Shown here piece by piece: positions 54,278 to 63,979 of a stretch of DNA of 64,000 nucleotides. The DNA lies in the NCBI GenBank assembly GCA_965217615.1, contig CBDCIT010000030.1, positions 372,001 to 436,000 on the forward strand, written 5' to 3'. The position numbers were made by a program, and so were the translations under genes. The DNA is from CAVOAK01 sp965217615. Lineage in GTDB: Bacteria > Pseudomonadota > Alphaproteobacteria > UBA8366 > CAVOAK01. The notes beneath the pieces were generated by a model. The model made no database searches. It was not told the origin of the DNA and saw only the letters and a list, made by a program, of their open reading frames with translations. The number at the start of each line of letters is the position of its first letter. Position 1 is the first letter of the stretch.

Positions 54278-57159
54278 CAGAGGTCCTGACGTGTGTTCTC
54301 AGGGTCGTAGAAGGGCGTGGACGCGACTCGTGCTTCGATCATCTGACCGCCTGAACCCTTGATCGAGAACGACTGGTCGGGCTCCGATTGATCCGGCGCG
54401 ACAAACGCAAGTCCGATCGGCAGGTTCAGCGTCGGTGAACGAACGATCGAGGTCACGCGACCGGTGATTTCGCCATTTCGAACCACGAGGTGGCTCTCTT
54501 CAGGAAGCGGTCCATCGGGGTCGGCCAACGTAAAACCGACGAGTTTGCGGGTCAGGCCCCGTTTCATCTGAGCCGCGATCGCTCTACGTCCGAAGAAGAA
54601 CGGCTTGCGGCGGGATAGTGCCCACGCCATGCCGGCTTCGTGCGGGTGCGTAAGTCCGTCGGTGTCCTGGGTTATGATGATATGGCCTTTCTCTAGGCGC
54701 AATATACGCTGCGCCTCGACGGCAAACGGCTTGATGCCGATTTCGGCACCGGCGTCCATGAGCGCGTCCCACAAGGCTTCTCCCATGCTCGCCGGGGCAT
54801 GGATTTCATATCCAAGTTCGCCAACGAAACCGACTCGCATCAGGCGGGACGGTATGTCTGCGACGCGAGCGGGGCGCACGCCCATGTAGGGGAAGGCCTC
54901 AGCCGACAGGTCTACGTCATCGCATATCTTGGCCATCACCTCGCGTGACCGCGGGCCGGCGATATTCACCGCGGCGAGGCCACCGGTCAGGTTCGTTATG
55001 TCAACGTCAAGCCGCCACTGTGCATTCCAGAACAGCATGGTGCGATAGACGGCTTCGGAGCCCCCACTCGTCGCGGTCACATAGAAATAGTCTTCAGAAA
55101 ACCGACAGGCGACGCCATCGTCGGTGATCGCCCCCGATTGGTCGCACATCAGCACATAACGCGCCCGACCGACCTGTTGGCGGGCGTATGAAAGCGTATA
55201 GACTCGGTCGAGAAACTCCGCTGCGTCGGGACCACGCACGTCAAGGCCGCCTAGTGTCGAGACGTCGATCAGGCCGACATTTTCGCGAACGCACATGACT
55301 TCGTCCCGCAGCGCCTGCTCACGGTCAGCGCCGTAATAGGCCGGACGCAGCCATGCGCCTGCCACCATCATTTCAGCACCGGCCTCGACATGACGGTCAT
55401 GCATCGCGGTTAGCCGCACAGGCTCGAATCCACGCCCGCACAAATGGCCGAACTTCTCTGGCGTGACCGGCGGTCGGTTTGTTGTGCCGTGCGCGCCCTC
55501 GAGTGGTCGGCCGGCGTGACGTTGCACGAGCCGCAATGCGTTTAGTGCTGAGACGCGGCCCTGGCTAGGGCCCATGACCACGGTCGAAAAGCGCTTTACG
55601 AGTTCGATATCTTCGAATCCTTCAGCGACAGAGTTCCGCATGTCCGCGACAGTCAGATCTTCATCGAAATCAACGAAATCCTTGCCCTTCTCGTGCGGAA
55701 AAATAGTCCAGGGCTGCGGCGGGCGATCGTCATGCGGTCGCGGCACTGTGACCGGTTCATCGGTCTGACCCGAGGCTGCGGCGCCCGCCCGGCGACCTTC
55801 GTCGATGGCAGCGTCGACGATCCACTCGCTGTTCACGGCGCCTGCGACCTGCATGTTTTGGGCAGTGGAGCGGACGAGGAAACTACCCAACCGCTCGGCA
55901 TAGCTGACGTCACCTGCCGCGTGGGCGACGAGCGATGCCGCAGGTATCCAGCCGGTCGACATACACAGCAGGTCACACTCGATCGTGCGATGCGCCTCGC
56001 CAAGTTGTCCATCGCCCGTGATTGGTGCTGCAACGACGGCGGCGACATGCGCGCCATCGCTACGCGCAATTGCTTCGCGCAGGCCATAGCCCTGCAGGAC
56101 CTCAATGTCGCTATCCACCACCGCTTGGCGTCGCGGATTGTCCGTGGGCGTCGCCGACAAATCGACGACCGCTGCAACGTCAACGCCGGCGTCGAGCAGA
56201 TCGAGCGCGACGCCGTAGCCAGTTCCGCCGTAGCAGGCAACGACGGCACGCTGTCCTGGCCTGACGCCATAAAGTCTGATCAGACGTTGCGCGGCCGAGC
56301 CGAGCATGATGCCGGGAAGGTCATTGTTGCGGAACACGACAGGTTGTTCGATCGCACCGGTCGCCATGATGACTTGCTCCGCCCGCAGCTTGACCATGCG
56401 GTTGCCGGCGATGATCGGAAGAAAGTTGTCGGTGAACCACCCGGTGCAGGTCGCCTCGGTCATGATGGTTACGTTATTCGCCGATTGGAGTTGGCCGACC
56501 AGATCCCGGACAAGCGCCGAGCCTTTTGTTCCCTCGACATCGACCCGCGTATAATTGAGCGATCCGCCGAGCGTCGGTTGGCGTTCAACAAGGACGACTT
56601 CGATTTCGGCCTTTGCAGCTTCCAATGCCGCGGCCATGCCGGCCACACCGCCGCCGATCACGGCAACGTCGGCGAATGCGTAGGATTTGTCGTAGTAACC
56701 ATGCGGAGTCGCCGTGTCGACGCGGCCGAGACCCGCCTTGGCACGCACGAACTTTTCCCAGAAGTTCCAGATTCCCTTCGGCCTGAAGAACGCGCGGTAA
56801 TAGAAACCAACGGGTAGGAAGGACGAGAACCTCTCGATCCAGCGATCGCGGTCCGCAATGAGGCTTCCTGAATAGTGTTGACCGGTAATGGCGAGCCCAT
56901 CGTTGATCGGAAATGTATCGGCAAGCACATTCGGCTCTTTGCCGACCTGTACCATGGTATTGCCGTCGTCGCCCGACATCGTCAGGATTCCGCGTGGGCG
57001 GTGATATTTGAACGAGCGTGAGATCAACCACACCTCGTTGGCGGCAAGCGCGCTGGCGATTGTGTCACCGGCAAACCCTTCGTAGGTCCGGCCTTCGAAC
57101 GTGAAGCTGACGGGGGTGTCGCGGTCGATCAACGAACCAAATGGAGCAGCGAGCCGCAT
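54277..57159 (-). CDS. soxA: Sarcosine oxidase alpha subunit
   Basis: This is the 960-residue large subunit. Residues 1-100 form a ferredoxin-like domain (FTFEGRTYEGFAGDTIASAL). A dinucleotide-binding domain at about residue 165 (VAVIGGGVAGMAAALEAAKAE) binds NAD. The C-terminal 370 residues form a GcvT-like folate domain that receives the methyl-derived C1 unit (EVMCVRENVGLIDVSTLGG and IKPFAVEAQRILRLEKGHI). With SoxB it oxidises sarcosine to glycine, peroxide and 5,10-methylene-tetrahydrofolate. The ATG at 57159 has the conserved LIDRDTPVSF N-terminus. Long frames on the opposite strand are shadows. Confidence 0.96.
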   Translation of the reverse strand: MRLAAPFGSLIDRDTPVSFTFEGRTYEGFAGDTIASALAANEVWLISRSFKYHRPRGILTMSGDDGNTMVQVGKEPNVLADTFPINDGLAITGQHYSGSLIADRDRWIERFSSFLPVGFYYRAFFRPKGIWNFWEKFVRAKAGLGRVDTATPHGYYDKSYAFADVAVIGGGVAGMAAALEAAKAEIEVVLVERQPTLGGSLNYTRVDVEGTKGSALVRDLVGQLQSANNVTIMTEATCTGWFTDNFLPIIAGNRMVKLRAEQVIMATGAIEQPVVFRNNDLPGIMLGSAAQRLIRLYGVRPGQRAVVACYGGTGYGVALDLLDAGVDVAAVVDLSATPTDNPRRQAVVDSDIEVLQGYGLREAIARSDGAHVAAVVAAPITGDGQLGEAHRTIECDLLCMSTGWIPAASLVAHAAGDVSYAERLGSFLVRSTAQNMQVAGAVNSEWIVDAAIDEGRRAGAAASGQTDEPVTVPRPHDDRPPQPWTIFPHEKGKDFVDFDEDLTVADMRNSVAEGFEDIELVKRFSTVVMGPSQGRVSALNALRLVQRHAGRPLEGAHGTTNRPPVTPEKFGHLCGRGFEPVRLTAMHDRHVEAGAEMMVAGAWLRPAYYGADREQALRDEVMCVRENVGLIDVSTLGGLDVRGPDAAEFLDRVYTLSYARQQVGRARYVLMCDQSGAITDDGVACRFSEDYFYVTATSGGSEAVYRTMLFWNAQWRLDVDITNLTGGLAAVNIAGPRSREVMAKICDDVDLSAEAFPYMGVRPARVADIPSRLMRVGFVGELGYEIHAPASMGEALWDALMDAGAEIGIKPFAVEAQRILRLEKGHIIITQDTDGLTHPHEAGMAWALSRRKPFFFGRRAIAAQMKRGLTRKLVGFTLADPDGPLPEESHLVVRNGEITGRVTSIVRSPTLNLPIGLAFVAPDQSEPDQSFSIKGSGGQMIEARVASTPFYDPENTRQDL

Positions 57160-57163
57160 GCGA

Positions 57164-57481
57164 CTATCCTTTCCCTCCCTGACCTTCGCTCTCGTCAGGA
57201 AGCGGCTCGAACTCAACTCGCTCGGCGAATACGTCGCTCGCCGGGTAGGCACGGAGTATCTCATCGCTTGCGGTGTGGCGCTCGGCGATGAACCAGTAGC
57301 CGGAGGTCACATGCAACCACCACTCGCGAACCACCTCGGCGGCGTTATTCTCCATGAATACGTAGCTTGCCCAGGCGCTGTCGGATGCGGACACGGCAGG
57401 CGGCATCTCGGTCACTTCGCCGCCGCAAACGAATTCTGAGATATCGCGGAGACCATTGAGTGGGCAGGGCATGAGTTTCAT
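57164..57481 (-). CDS. soxD: Sarcosine oxidase delta subunit
   Basis: This is a 105-residue subunit typical in size and position. The N-terminus reads MKLMPCPLNGLRDISEFVCGGE. Many SoxD proteins have a CPxC zinc site here. In this one the second Cys is Asn, so zinc may be bound differently or not at all. The remaining conserved parts are WWLHVTSGYWFIAERHT and the C-terminal acidic tail. It lies between soxB and soxA, separated from each by only a few bases. Confidence 0.93.
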   Translation of the reverse strand: MKLMPCPLNGLRDISEFVCGGEVTEMPPAVSASDSAWASYVFMENNAAEVVREWWLHVTSGYWFIAERHTASDEILRAYPASDVFAERVEFEPLPDESEGQGGKG

Positions 57482-57492
57482 GGGCTTGCTCG

Positions 57493-58734
57493 CTATTGGC
57501 CGACCGAAGCCGCACCACGTTCACCGACCTGCAGAAACGAGTCGAATCGGTCGAGCGCGAACGGCTCCAGCAGGTCTGGCTGGCGGTCGGTTGCTATGCA
57601 CTCCGCCATGCGGAAGCCGGCGACCGGAGTTGCCTTGAAGCCCCACGTACCCCAGCCGGAATCGATATAGTAGTTTTCAATCGGTGTCAGACCCATGATC
57701 GGCGAGAAGTCGGGCGTCATGTCGGCCATGCCGGCCCACTGTCGCATCAGCTTTACCTCGGCCAGGAACGGGAACAGCTCCAACACATGCATCATCAGCC
57801 CTTCCTTGAACTCAAGGGAGGACCGTGTCGAATAAAGCGGATATGGATCGGTCGATCCGCCCATGACAATCTCGCCGCGTGCGGTTTGCCAGATGTATAC
57901 GTGCAGGCTGCCGGAGACGATGATCGGGTCGAGGAACGGCTTCAGCGGTACCGAGACGCACGCCTGCAACGGAATGGTGCGAATTGGTAATTTCATCCCC
58001 GCCATTGCGGCGACCAGCGATGATGAGCCGGCCACCGCCTGCAGGACTTTGCCGCAACTAATGTCTCCGCGCGACGTCTCGACACCCGCAATGCGACCGG
58101 CATCGATCTTAAGACCGGTCACCTCAGTATGCTGGTGAATTTCAACGCCACGATCCGCAGCTCCTCGGGCATAGCCCCAGGCCAACGCGTCGTGGCGTGC
58201 CGTCGCGCCGGGCGGGTGATAAAGCGCGCCAAGGATCGGATAGCGAACTTCGCGGGACATATTGAGCTGCGGGCATAGTTGTGCGACCTCGTCGGCATAT
58301 GCGAGCTCGGAGTCGACGCCCATATGCTTGTTCACTTCCGCCCGCCAACGCATCGTGCGCAGCGCGCCGTCGGTGTGGGCGAGTGTCAGGTGCCCACGGC
58401 GCGAATACAGCAGGTTGAGGTTGAACTCGCCGGACAGGTCCTCCCACAACGCCATCGACTCTTTGTAGAAGTCGACGCCTTCGGGCGTGAGGTAGTTGGC
58501 GCGGACGATGGCCGTGTTGCGCGCCGTGTTGCCGCCTGCGAGATAGCCTTTGTCGAGCACCGCAATGTTGGTGATTCCGTGCTGGCGTGAAAGATAATAT
58601 GCTGCCGCGAGGCCGTGCCCGCCAGCGCCAATGATGACGACATCGTAGGAGCTCTTGAGGTCGGATTCCGGCGGTATTAACCGGTCGGCCGGATAGGTTT
58701 TGTTCAGGCCGTATTTGAGAAGTCCGAATGGCAT
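57493..58734 (-). CDS. soxB: Sarcosine oxidase beta subunit
   Basis: This 413-residue flavoprotein is the catalytic subunit, of the DAO family. It has an FAD-binding motif VVIIGAGGHGLAAAYYL at about residue 30, followed by AGGNTARNTAIVRANYLTPEG and the C-terminal GWGTWGFKATPVAGFRMAE. It binds FAD and, in studied enzymes, covalent FMN near the SoxA interface. The ATG at 58734 starts MPFGLLKYGLNKTYPADRL. It is the first gene of soxBDAG. Its upstream region has been invaded by an insertion sequence 140 bases away, which may affect expression. No glyA, folD or purU is adjacent. Confidence 0.95.
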   Translation of the reverse strand: MPFGLLKYGLNKTYPADRLIPPESDLKSSYDVVIIGAGGHGLAAAYYLSRQHGITNIAVLDKGYLAGGNTARNTAIVRANYLTPEGVDFYKESMALWEDLSGEFNLNLLYSRRGHLTLAHTDGALRTMRWRAEVNKHMGVDSELAYADEVAQLCPQLNMSREVRYPILGALYHPPGATARHDALAWGYARGAADRGVEIHQHTEVTGLKIDAGRIAGVETSRGDISCGKVLQAVAGSSSLVAAMAGMKLPIRTIPLQACVSVPLKPFLDPIIVSGSLHVYIWQTARGEIVMGGSTDPYPLYSTRSSLEFKEGLMMHVLELFPFLAEVKLMRQWAGMADMTPDFSPIMGLTPIENYYIDSGWGTWGFKATPVAGFRMAECIATDRQPDLLEPFALDRFDSFLQVGERGAASVGQ

Positions 58735-58858
58735 ATTCTTGGTGATCCGCGTTTCGCGGCTGGCAGCGATTTTGGTGCCGACCCTATCGCGCAGAATTGT
58801 GAGGTGCAACAGCGATCGACCGTCGGCGGATCAACCCGCCATGCTGCTGCGGAAGGTG

Positions 58859-58875
58859 TGCCAAAGTGCGACGGG
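58859..58875 (+). repeat. Target-site duplication, left copy
   Basis: The 17-base sequence TGCCAAAGTGCGACGGG is repeated exactly at 60224-60240, on the other side of the insertion sequence. Duplications of this length are reported for some IS1202-like transposases. Confidence 0.8.
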
Positions 58876-60223
58876 TGTCGATAACAAACTGAGTTGACCG
58901 CTTTATGTACCATATGAATTGACCGCTTCTGTTGTGGTGGTTTGGCTCGGTCGCGTCGAAGCGGGTCACGCGGCCTGGAGCCTGTCGTCGTCGATGGTTT
59001 CGCCGTCGGCGCGGTAGCGCGCCAGACACCTGGGTCCGTGGAAGACGGCCAGGTGGCCGTCGGGATATTCGTGCACCCGGACCTGCGCCTTGACGTAGTG
59101 GTGGCGGTGGCGATCGGCCGGGATCTGCAGCGTGCGGTTCTTGTAGCGCACGGTGTTGTCGCCCGCGACGACGCGGTCCTCCTGGGCGCAGAGGATGTCC
59201 TCGAGCGTGCCGGCAAAAGCCACGAAGGCCGAGCCGGTGTCCGCGGCCGGGCGGGCGAAGCGGGCGTTGTGCGCCGGCCAGAAGAGCTCCTCGAGAAAGC
59301 GATTGGCCTCGGCCATGGTGGCGATCCCGGCGAGGCGCAGCTCCTGGGGCAGGCGCTTCTGCAAGGTCCCGAACATGCGCTCCGAGCGGCCCCGGGCCTG
59401 CGGCGAATAGGCCGCGATCAACTCGATGCCGAGCTGCGCCAAGGCCCGGCCGACCTGGGTCGGGTTGTCCTTGTCCACACCGCCGCCTGCCTCGGGCGTG
59501 TGCCAGTAGTGCGAGGCCCGATCGGCGTAGAGCGAGCAGAACAGCCCGTTTTCGGCGATCACCTCCCGAGCCCGCGGAACGTGCTCATCGTGCCCTCCTC
59601 GGCAACGAAGAAGCCCGAATAGACCTCCGATGTCGCATCGTCCATGGTCACGATCAGATCCCACCACTGGCCCGCAACCCACTCGTGGCTCGAGCCGTCC
59701 TGGTGCAGCATCATCCCCACCACCGGTCGGCGCGGCCGCTTCCGGCGGTGCGCCCCGCGCCTGGGCGCCGGCTTGATCTTGCCGTGCGCCTGCAAGCTCA
59801 GGCGAAGCCAGTTGTAGCTCAGCCCGAAGCCATGCTCGCAGACCAGCTTCTCGTGGAAGTGCTTGGCCGTGAAGTCCGGGTAGCGCGTCTCGAACAGCTC
59901 CAGCACCCGCATCACCTCGTCCACCGGCGCGCGGCGCGCCGAGACCCGCCCAAGGCGCCGGTCGTACAAACCCTCGGCACCCTCGGCCTCATAGCGCTCC
60001 CGCCAGCGCCGGAACGTCCGCTCCGACATGCCCAGGATCTCCGAGGCCTCGGCCTGGCTCAAATCACCCCGATAACAACGTCCGTAGACATCCTCGAACT
60101 TCATCAATCTCAGTCCCTGCAACTGCTCCGTCCGGCGCATCCGATTCCTCCAAGATTTGGAGGAAATCTAAAACCGGACAGATCATCTGTTACATAGACC
60201 GGTCATATCGTGTGTTAGCGACA
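58876..60223. mobile_element. Insertion sequence (IS1202/ISNCY-like) with 17 bp target duplication
   Basis: This is a 1348-base element. Both ends begin TGTCG(A/C)TAACA when read inward. The imperfect inverted repeats continue for about 45 bases with shared TGACCG and TATGTA blocks. The left end contains two copies of TTGACCGC. Exact 17-base direct repeats flank it. It carries one transposase gene with a frameshift. It lies between soxB and the cyclic-nucleotide-binding gene, upstream of both. Confidence 0.82.
58966..60140 (-). pseudogene. Transposase with a frameshift
   Basis: The coding region is split in two frames that together give about 390 residues. The 5' part has a helix-turn-helix (LSQAEASEILGMSERTFRRW), DRRLGR and the first Asp (MLHQDGSSHEW). 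The 3' part has the second Asp (SLYADRASHYWHTP) and Glu (RSERMFGTLQKRLP), giving a DDE catalytic set. The first frame ends TMSTFRGLGR and the second resumes REVIAENG, so one base appears to be missing near 59563-59570 (CTCGGGAGG on the coding strand). This may be a real mutation, an assembly error or, less likely, programmed frameshifting. Confidence 0.8.
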
Positions 60224-60240
60224 TGCCAAAGTGCGACGGG
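60224..60240 (+). repeat. Target-site duplication, right copy
   Basis: This is an exact repeat of TGCCAAAGTGCGACGGG found at 58859-58875. The next base, T, also matches, but it is taken as the first base of the element at the left end. Confidence 0.8.
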
Positions 60241-61988
60241 TAGCGCAGTGGAAGCCAAGGATGTAACGTTAACTCTACAGTGTGCGGAGGCGCCGCAGTT
60301 GTGTCGTGTGCGCCGGATATTGACCGTGGATTAATCATGCCACCGCTTGAAGGAAAGACGGAGCGCTATCAGCACGGCGAAATCATCTTCGAAGAAGGTG
60401 AGGTCGGCGCGGAGGTATTCATTCTGAGTGAAGGCCGTGTCGAGCTCATCAAACACGGCAAGAAGATGGCCGTCGAGATTGCGGTTCTCGATCCGGGCGC
60501 GATGTTTGGAGAGATGGCGGCGCTCGATAGCAAACCTCGCAGCCTAACGGCGCGCGCTTTGGGTGAGGTCACTGTAGAGGTCATCGAACAGGAAACTCTC
60601 CTCGATGCGATGCATCGCGATCCAGAGTTCGCACTTGAGGTTATGGTCGGTCTCTCCGATGGCATGCGTACCTTGCACGACATGTTGGTCGGGAACCTCG
60701 AAGTGAAGGCATTGGCGGCAGACGTCGAGGAGACAGAAAGCGAAACGCAGGAGCGTGCAGATAACGAGATATTCGCGCTTCTTAAGAGGATCTTTGGACG
60801 CGGCCGCGAGGAGGGCGAAGAGGGGCTGCTCGCGGAGGGTACATCGCCGAAAGACGTGTCCACCATTTCCTCTGGCGATGTATCGGCTGGCGCTGAGGGA
60901 GCCGGTCAGACCCCTGGCCCCGTCGAAACGCATGAAATGGCGCTTGCCGCCCAAAATCTGTTCGAGATCTGGCAATCCACACAGGAACCGGTGGTCGTGC
61001 TAGTTGCAGATCTCGCAGGTGATGCGGATGGAACAACGGCTGGTGAAATCGCCGCCGCGATCGATGGGCGGCAGGGGCTTATGTCAAGGCGTTTCGAGGA
61101 GCTTCTCGAACACGACGACCAAGGTGATATCGAGCGTCAGCTTGCTGGCGCGGCGCAACGTGGTCGCGAATGGCTGACGGCGGAGAACGCGTCGGTTCTG
61201 GTCTGGGGCGGGTTCTCCCACGAAGGCTCCGTGATTAGCCTTCACTTTATCCCGTCACGCGGCAGCGGCGAAACCACACCCGGCGGGTTTTCACTGGTAA
61301 CTAAACTCGATCTGCCCCGCGAGTTCACGATCCAGGCAGCGGATCTCTTGTGCGCTTCGATTATTTGTGCGCTCGGGCCTAAGTCTCAGGCTCAGCGTGA
61401 GCGGCTGAAGGCGCTGGTGCCGCCCCAACTAGAGCAGGCTCAGAGCTCAGGCCTCATCCCCACGTCCCAACTTCCGGAACCGGTCACGATGTCGTCGCTC
61501 ACATGTTATGGCAACGCCCTGGCGATAATCGGACATCAAGAAGAAAACACCAACTGGTACGAAGAGGCGGCTGAGTCCTACCGTGCTGCGCTCGCGGTCG
61601 CCGTCCACTACGAAACGCCAATTGACGTTGCGGTGACGCAGCGACACTTGGCGATTGTGTTAGAATCTCTAAGCGAGCGTCTGGAAACCACGGACTTGCT
61701 CGACGAGGCGCGGGACGCGTGCGGCGCGGCCCTTGAGGTCTTCACAGACGCAAAATACAGATGGAACTGGGCGGTGACGCAGAACTGCCTCGGCAAGATT
61801 CTGTTTAAACAAGGTGTCGCCTTCGCAGAAACGGCGATGTTTAAGGATGCGATCATCGCTTATCAGGGCGCGCTCAAAGTGTTTGGGCGCAAGATTGCCC
61901 CGGAGCGCTGGGCCGAAGTCATCAATAATATCGGCGAACTCCTGCAATTCTTCGGCGCGCGTACGAAGCGTGAGGATGTATTGGGCGG

Positions 61989-63450
61989 GTTCAACCGGTC
62001 GTCGCAACACGTTCAGTTTGACTGGCCTGCAAGCACTGGTCCAGAGCTTCGGCAGGAGTTCTCCATCCGAGGGTCTTGCGGGGCCGTGTATTGAGCGCGT
62101 CAGCAACAACTGCGAGTACGTCCGGACTGTGTGCGCTCAGATCGGTTCCTTTCGGGAAGTACTGTCGAAGCAGTCCATTGGTGTTCTCGTTCGTTCCGCG
62201 TTGCCAAGGGCTGTGCGGTTCGCAGAAGTAGACGGGAAGGCCGGTTGCGATCCGCAGATCCGCATGCCTGGCCATCTCTGCTCCCTGGTCCCAGGTCAGC
62301 GAGCGGCGAAGCTGCGCTGGCAATGTCGTGATCGTCCGGGCGATGGCATCGCGAACCGCTTCAGCCCCATGACCGGCAAGCGCAGGCCCGTTCTTCACGC
62401 ACGGGACGGTGCCGTGGCCTTCCATTCGGGGAAGATGCAGCAGCATTGTGAACCGCGTGGTGCGTTCCACCAGAGTGCCGATCGCCGATCTGCCCAAGCC
62501 GATGATCAGGTCACCTTCCCAGTGTCCGGGTACGGCCCGATCAGCTGCTTCCGCCGATCGTTCACTGATCATGATCTCAGGCGTGACGAAGGATTTTCCC
62601 CGCCGGCGGCTACGTGCCCGAGGTACGCGCAGTGCCCTTCCCGTGCGAAGGCAGGCGGTCAGCTCACGACGGAGTGCGCCGCGGCCCTGTACGTAGAGCG
62701 CCTGATAGATCGCCTCATGACTGATCCGCATCGCTTGATCCTCGGGCCCGTCCCCAGGATAGTCGATCCGAAGACGGTGCGCGATCTGCTCAGGACTCCA
62801 GGCCCTGGCCCATCGCCTGTGCTGCCGCGGCCCATGCCGACGACCGTTCCAGACGACGCGTGGCCCCTCGATCACCGTTCCATCCGGTGCCGAGATCCGA
62901 CCCGCAAGCCGATCCTGCACATAGCGCCGCAGCGCCTCATTCGTTGCCAGCTTGGCTGGCTTCGGCCTTTTGGCGGACCGATCAGTATGCCACTGCGCCG
63001 TCGTTGCTCGGTAGTCCAGGCCACCGCTTCGGGTCGCCGCGTTGCGCCGCACCTCGCGGGAGATCGTCGACGGTGCTCGCTCCAGCCGGCAAGCAATATG
63101 ACGTATGCCTCTTCCCTGGGCGCGCAGAAGAGCAATCTCCTCACGTTCCTCGAAAGACAGGTAACGTCCTGACAGCGGCTTGGCCGGTTGCGATAAATGT
63201 GATGGTGGCATGCCGCCCGACCTCCGGAACCACCTCGAGCCTACCGGAGGGGATACACCGGCATCTCGGGCCGCGTCCTCGCTCGAACGCCCCGTCGCAA
63301 TCGCTGCCCAGAACCGAACAAGCTCCTCACGCCGTGCCGAGTCCGGTCGACCTGGCGAATGCAACTTGCTCCGTCCAGACCGATCCGACCGCCGTCTGCG
63401 TACCGTCATAGCAACCTCCTATGCCAGAGTGTTGCGACGACCGATTGAAC
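61989..63450. mobile_element. IS30 family insertion sequence
   Basis: This is a 1462-base element. The 22-base ends (61989-62010 and 63429-63450) are inverted repeats with one mismatch, both reading GGTCGTCGCAACAC at their inner part. It contains one intact IS30 transposase gene. No target duplication is evident. The bases to the left (GG) and right (T) of the element reconstruct a glycine codon of the interrupted host gene. Confidence 0.9.
61991..63409 (-). CDS. IS30 family transposase
   Basis: This is a 472-residue transposase with an IS30-type N-terminal helix-turn-helix (YLSFEEREEIALLRAQGRGIRHIACRL then APSTISREVRRN) and the DDE domain. The DDE residues are Asp in GHWEGDLIIG, Asp in LTWDQGAEM and Glu in GTNENTNGLLRQYFPKGTDL. 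A basic N-terminal extension of about 90 residues precedes the first motif. The gene is intact and ends inside the left terminal repeat. It probably remains active. Confidence 0.93.
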   Translation of the reverse strand: MTVRRRRSDRSGRSKLHSPGRPDSARREELVRFWAAIATGRSSEDAARDAGVSPPVGSRWFRRSGGMPPSHLSQPAKPLSGRYLSFEEREEIALLRAQGRGIRHIACRLERAPSTISREVRRNAATRSGGLDYRATTAQWHTDRSAKRPKPAKLATNEALRRYVQDRLAGRISAPDGTVIEGPRVVWNGRRHGPRQHRRWARAWSPEQIAHRLRIDYPGDGPEDQAMRISHEAIYQALYVQGRGALRRELTACLRTGRALRVPRARSRRRGKSFVTPEIMISERSAEAADRAVPGHWEGDLIIGLGRSAIGTLVERTTRFTMLLHLPRMEGHGTVPCVKNGPALAGHGAEAVRDAIARTITTLPAQLRRSLTWDQGAEMARHADLRIATGLPVYFCEPHSPWQRGTNENTNGLLRQYFPKGTDLSAHSPDVLAVVADALNTRPRKTLGWRTPAEALDQCLQASQTERVATTG

Positions 63451-63979
63451 TCGCCTTGGGTGCGGCCGCCAATATATTCCGCACCGCGGTAATGCGCGAT
63501 CGCGCGAGGAGGCGCCAATCTTGTGGGCAACCAGCCACAACAATCTTGGCACATCGTTGTTCTTCCTCTCCAAAGAAACACCAAATGAGGAGGTATTCGA
63601 TGAGGCAGCGCAAACATTTCGGCAGGCACTCAGCATATTTCGGGCGTTCGGCTCCGTACGCATGACTGGGCTCGCCATGGGCAATATGGCGCGACTTGAG
63701 GAATACAAGAAGTCGTTGCTTGGCGTGGAGCTGGCTGAGCCGGACGAAGATGATATCCTATCCTCGGTCGACGCGGTCGATGACGACGAAGCGGCGGAAG
63801 ACGGCAGCGATCAGGTGGCTTCGCCGGAGCATGTTCCCGAGGCGTCGGGCGACAACGAAGTCGAGGACGAAAACGCGTCCGCTGCATCCGAATAGCGCTG
63901 GGCGCCTCATTTCAACGCACTGTCGCCGGTGCAAGTCAGCTCCGCGATAGTTCTGGCGGCACCACCAGCGGGAATTAGT

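Larger units (their letters stand above)
60337..63895 (+). pseudogene. Cyclic-nucleotide-binding/TPR protein gene interrupted by IS30
   Basis: The coding parts are 60337-61988 and 63451-63895, which join in frame (LGG then RLGCGRQY) to about 698 residues. Residues 1-120 form a cNMP-binding domain (GEIIFEEGEVGAEVFILSEGRVEL, MFGEMAALDSKPRSLTARAL). Its phosphate-binding loop differs from CRP in lacking an obvious Arg next to the Ser. A variable linker follows, then an unnamed alpha/beta domain (about 210-385, with ASVLVWGGFSHEGSVISLHFIP). Then come TPR-like repeats (WAVTQNCLGKILF, WATSHNNLGTSLFF) and an acidic tail. The 5' piece alone would end 35 residues inside the IS. A regulatory scaffold role is possible but unproven. 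Confidence 0.8.

Noticed and set aside
55693..56817. Long plus-strand frame (374 codons) opposite soxA
   Set aside because: It is antisense to a certain gene, rich in Arg and His, and has no domain. It is a GC-driven shadow.
61975..63465. Target duplication around the IS30 element
   Set aside because: The bases next to the ends (GG on the left, TC on the right) do not match, and TTGGG occurring near both ends is not placed symmetrically.
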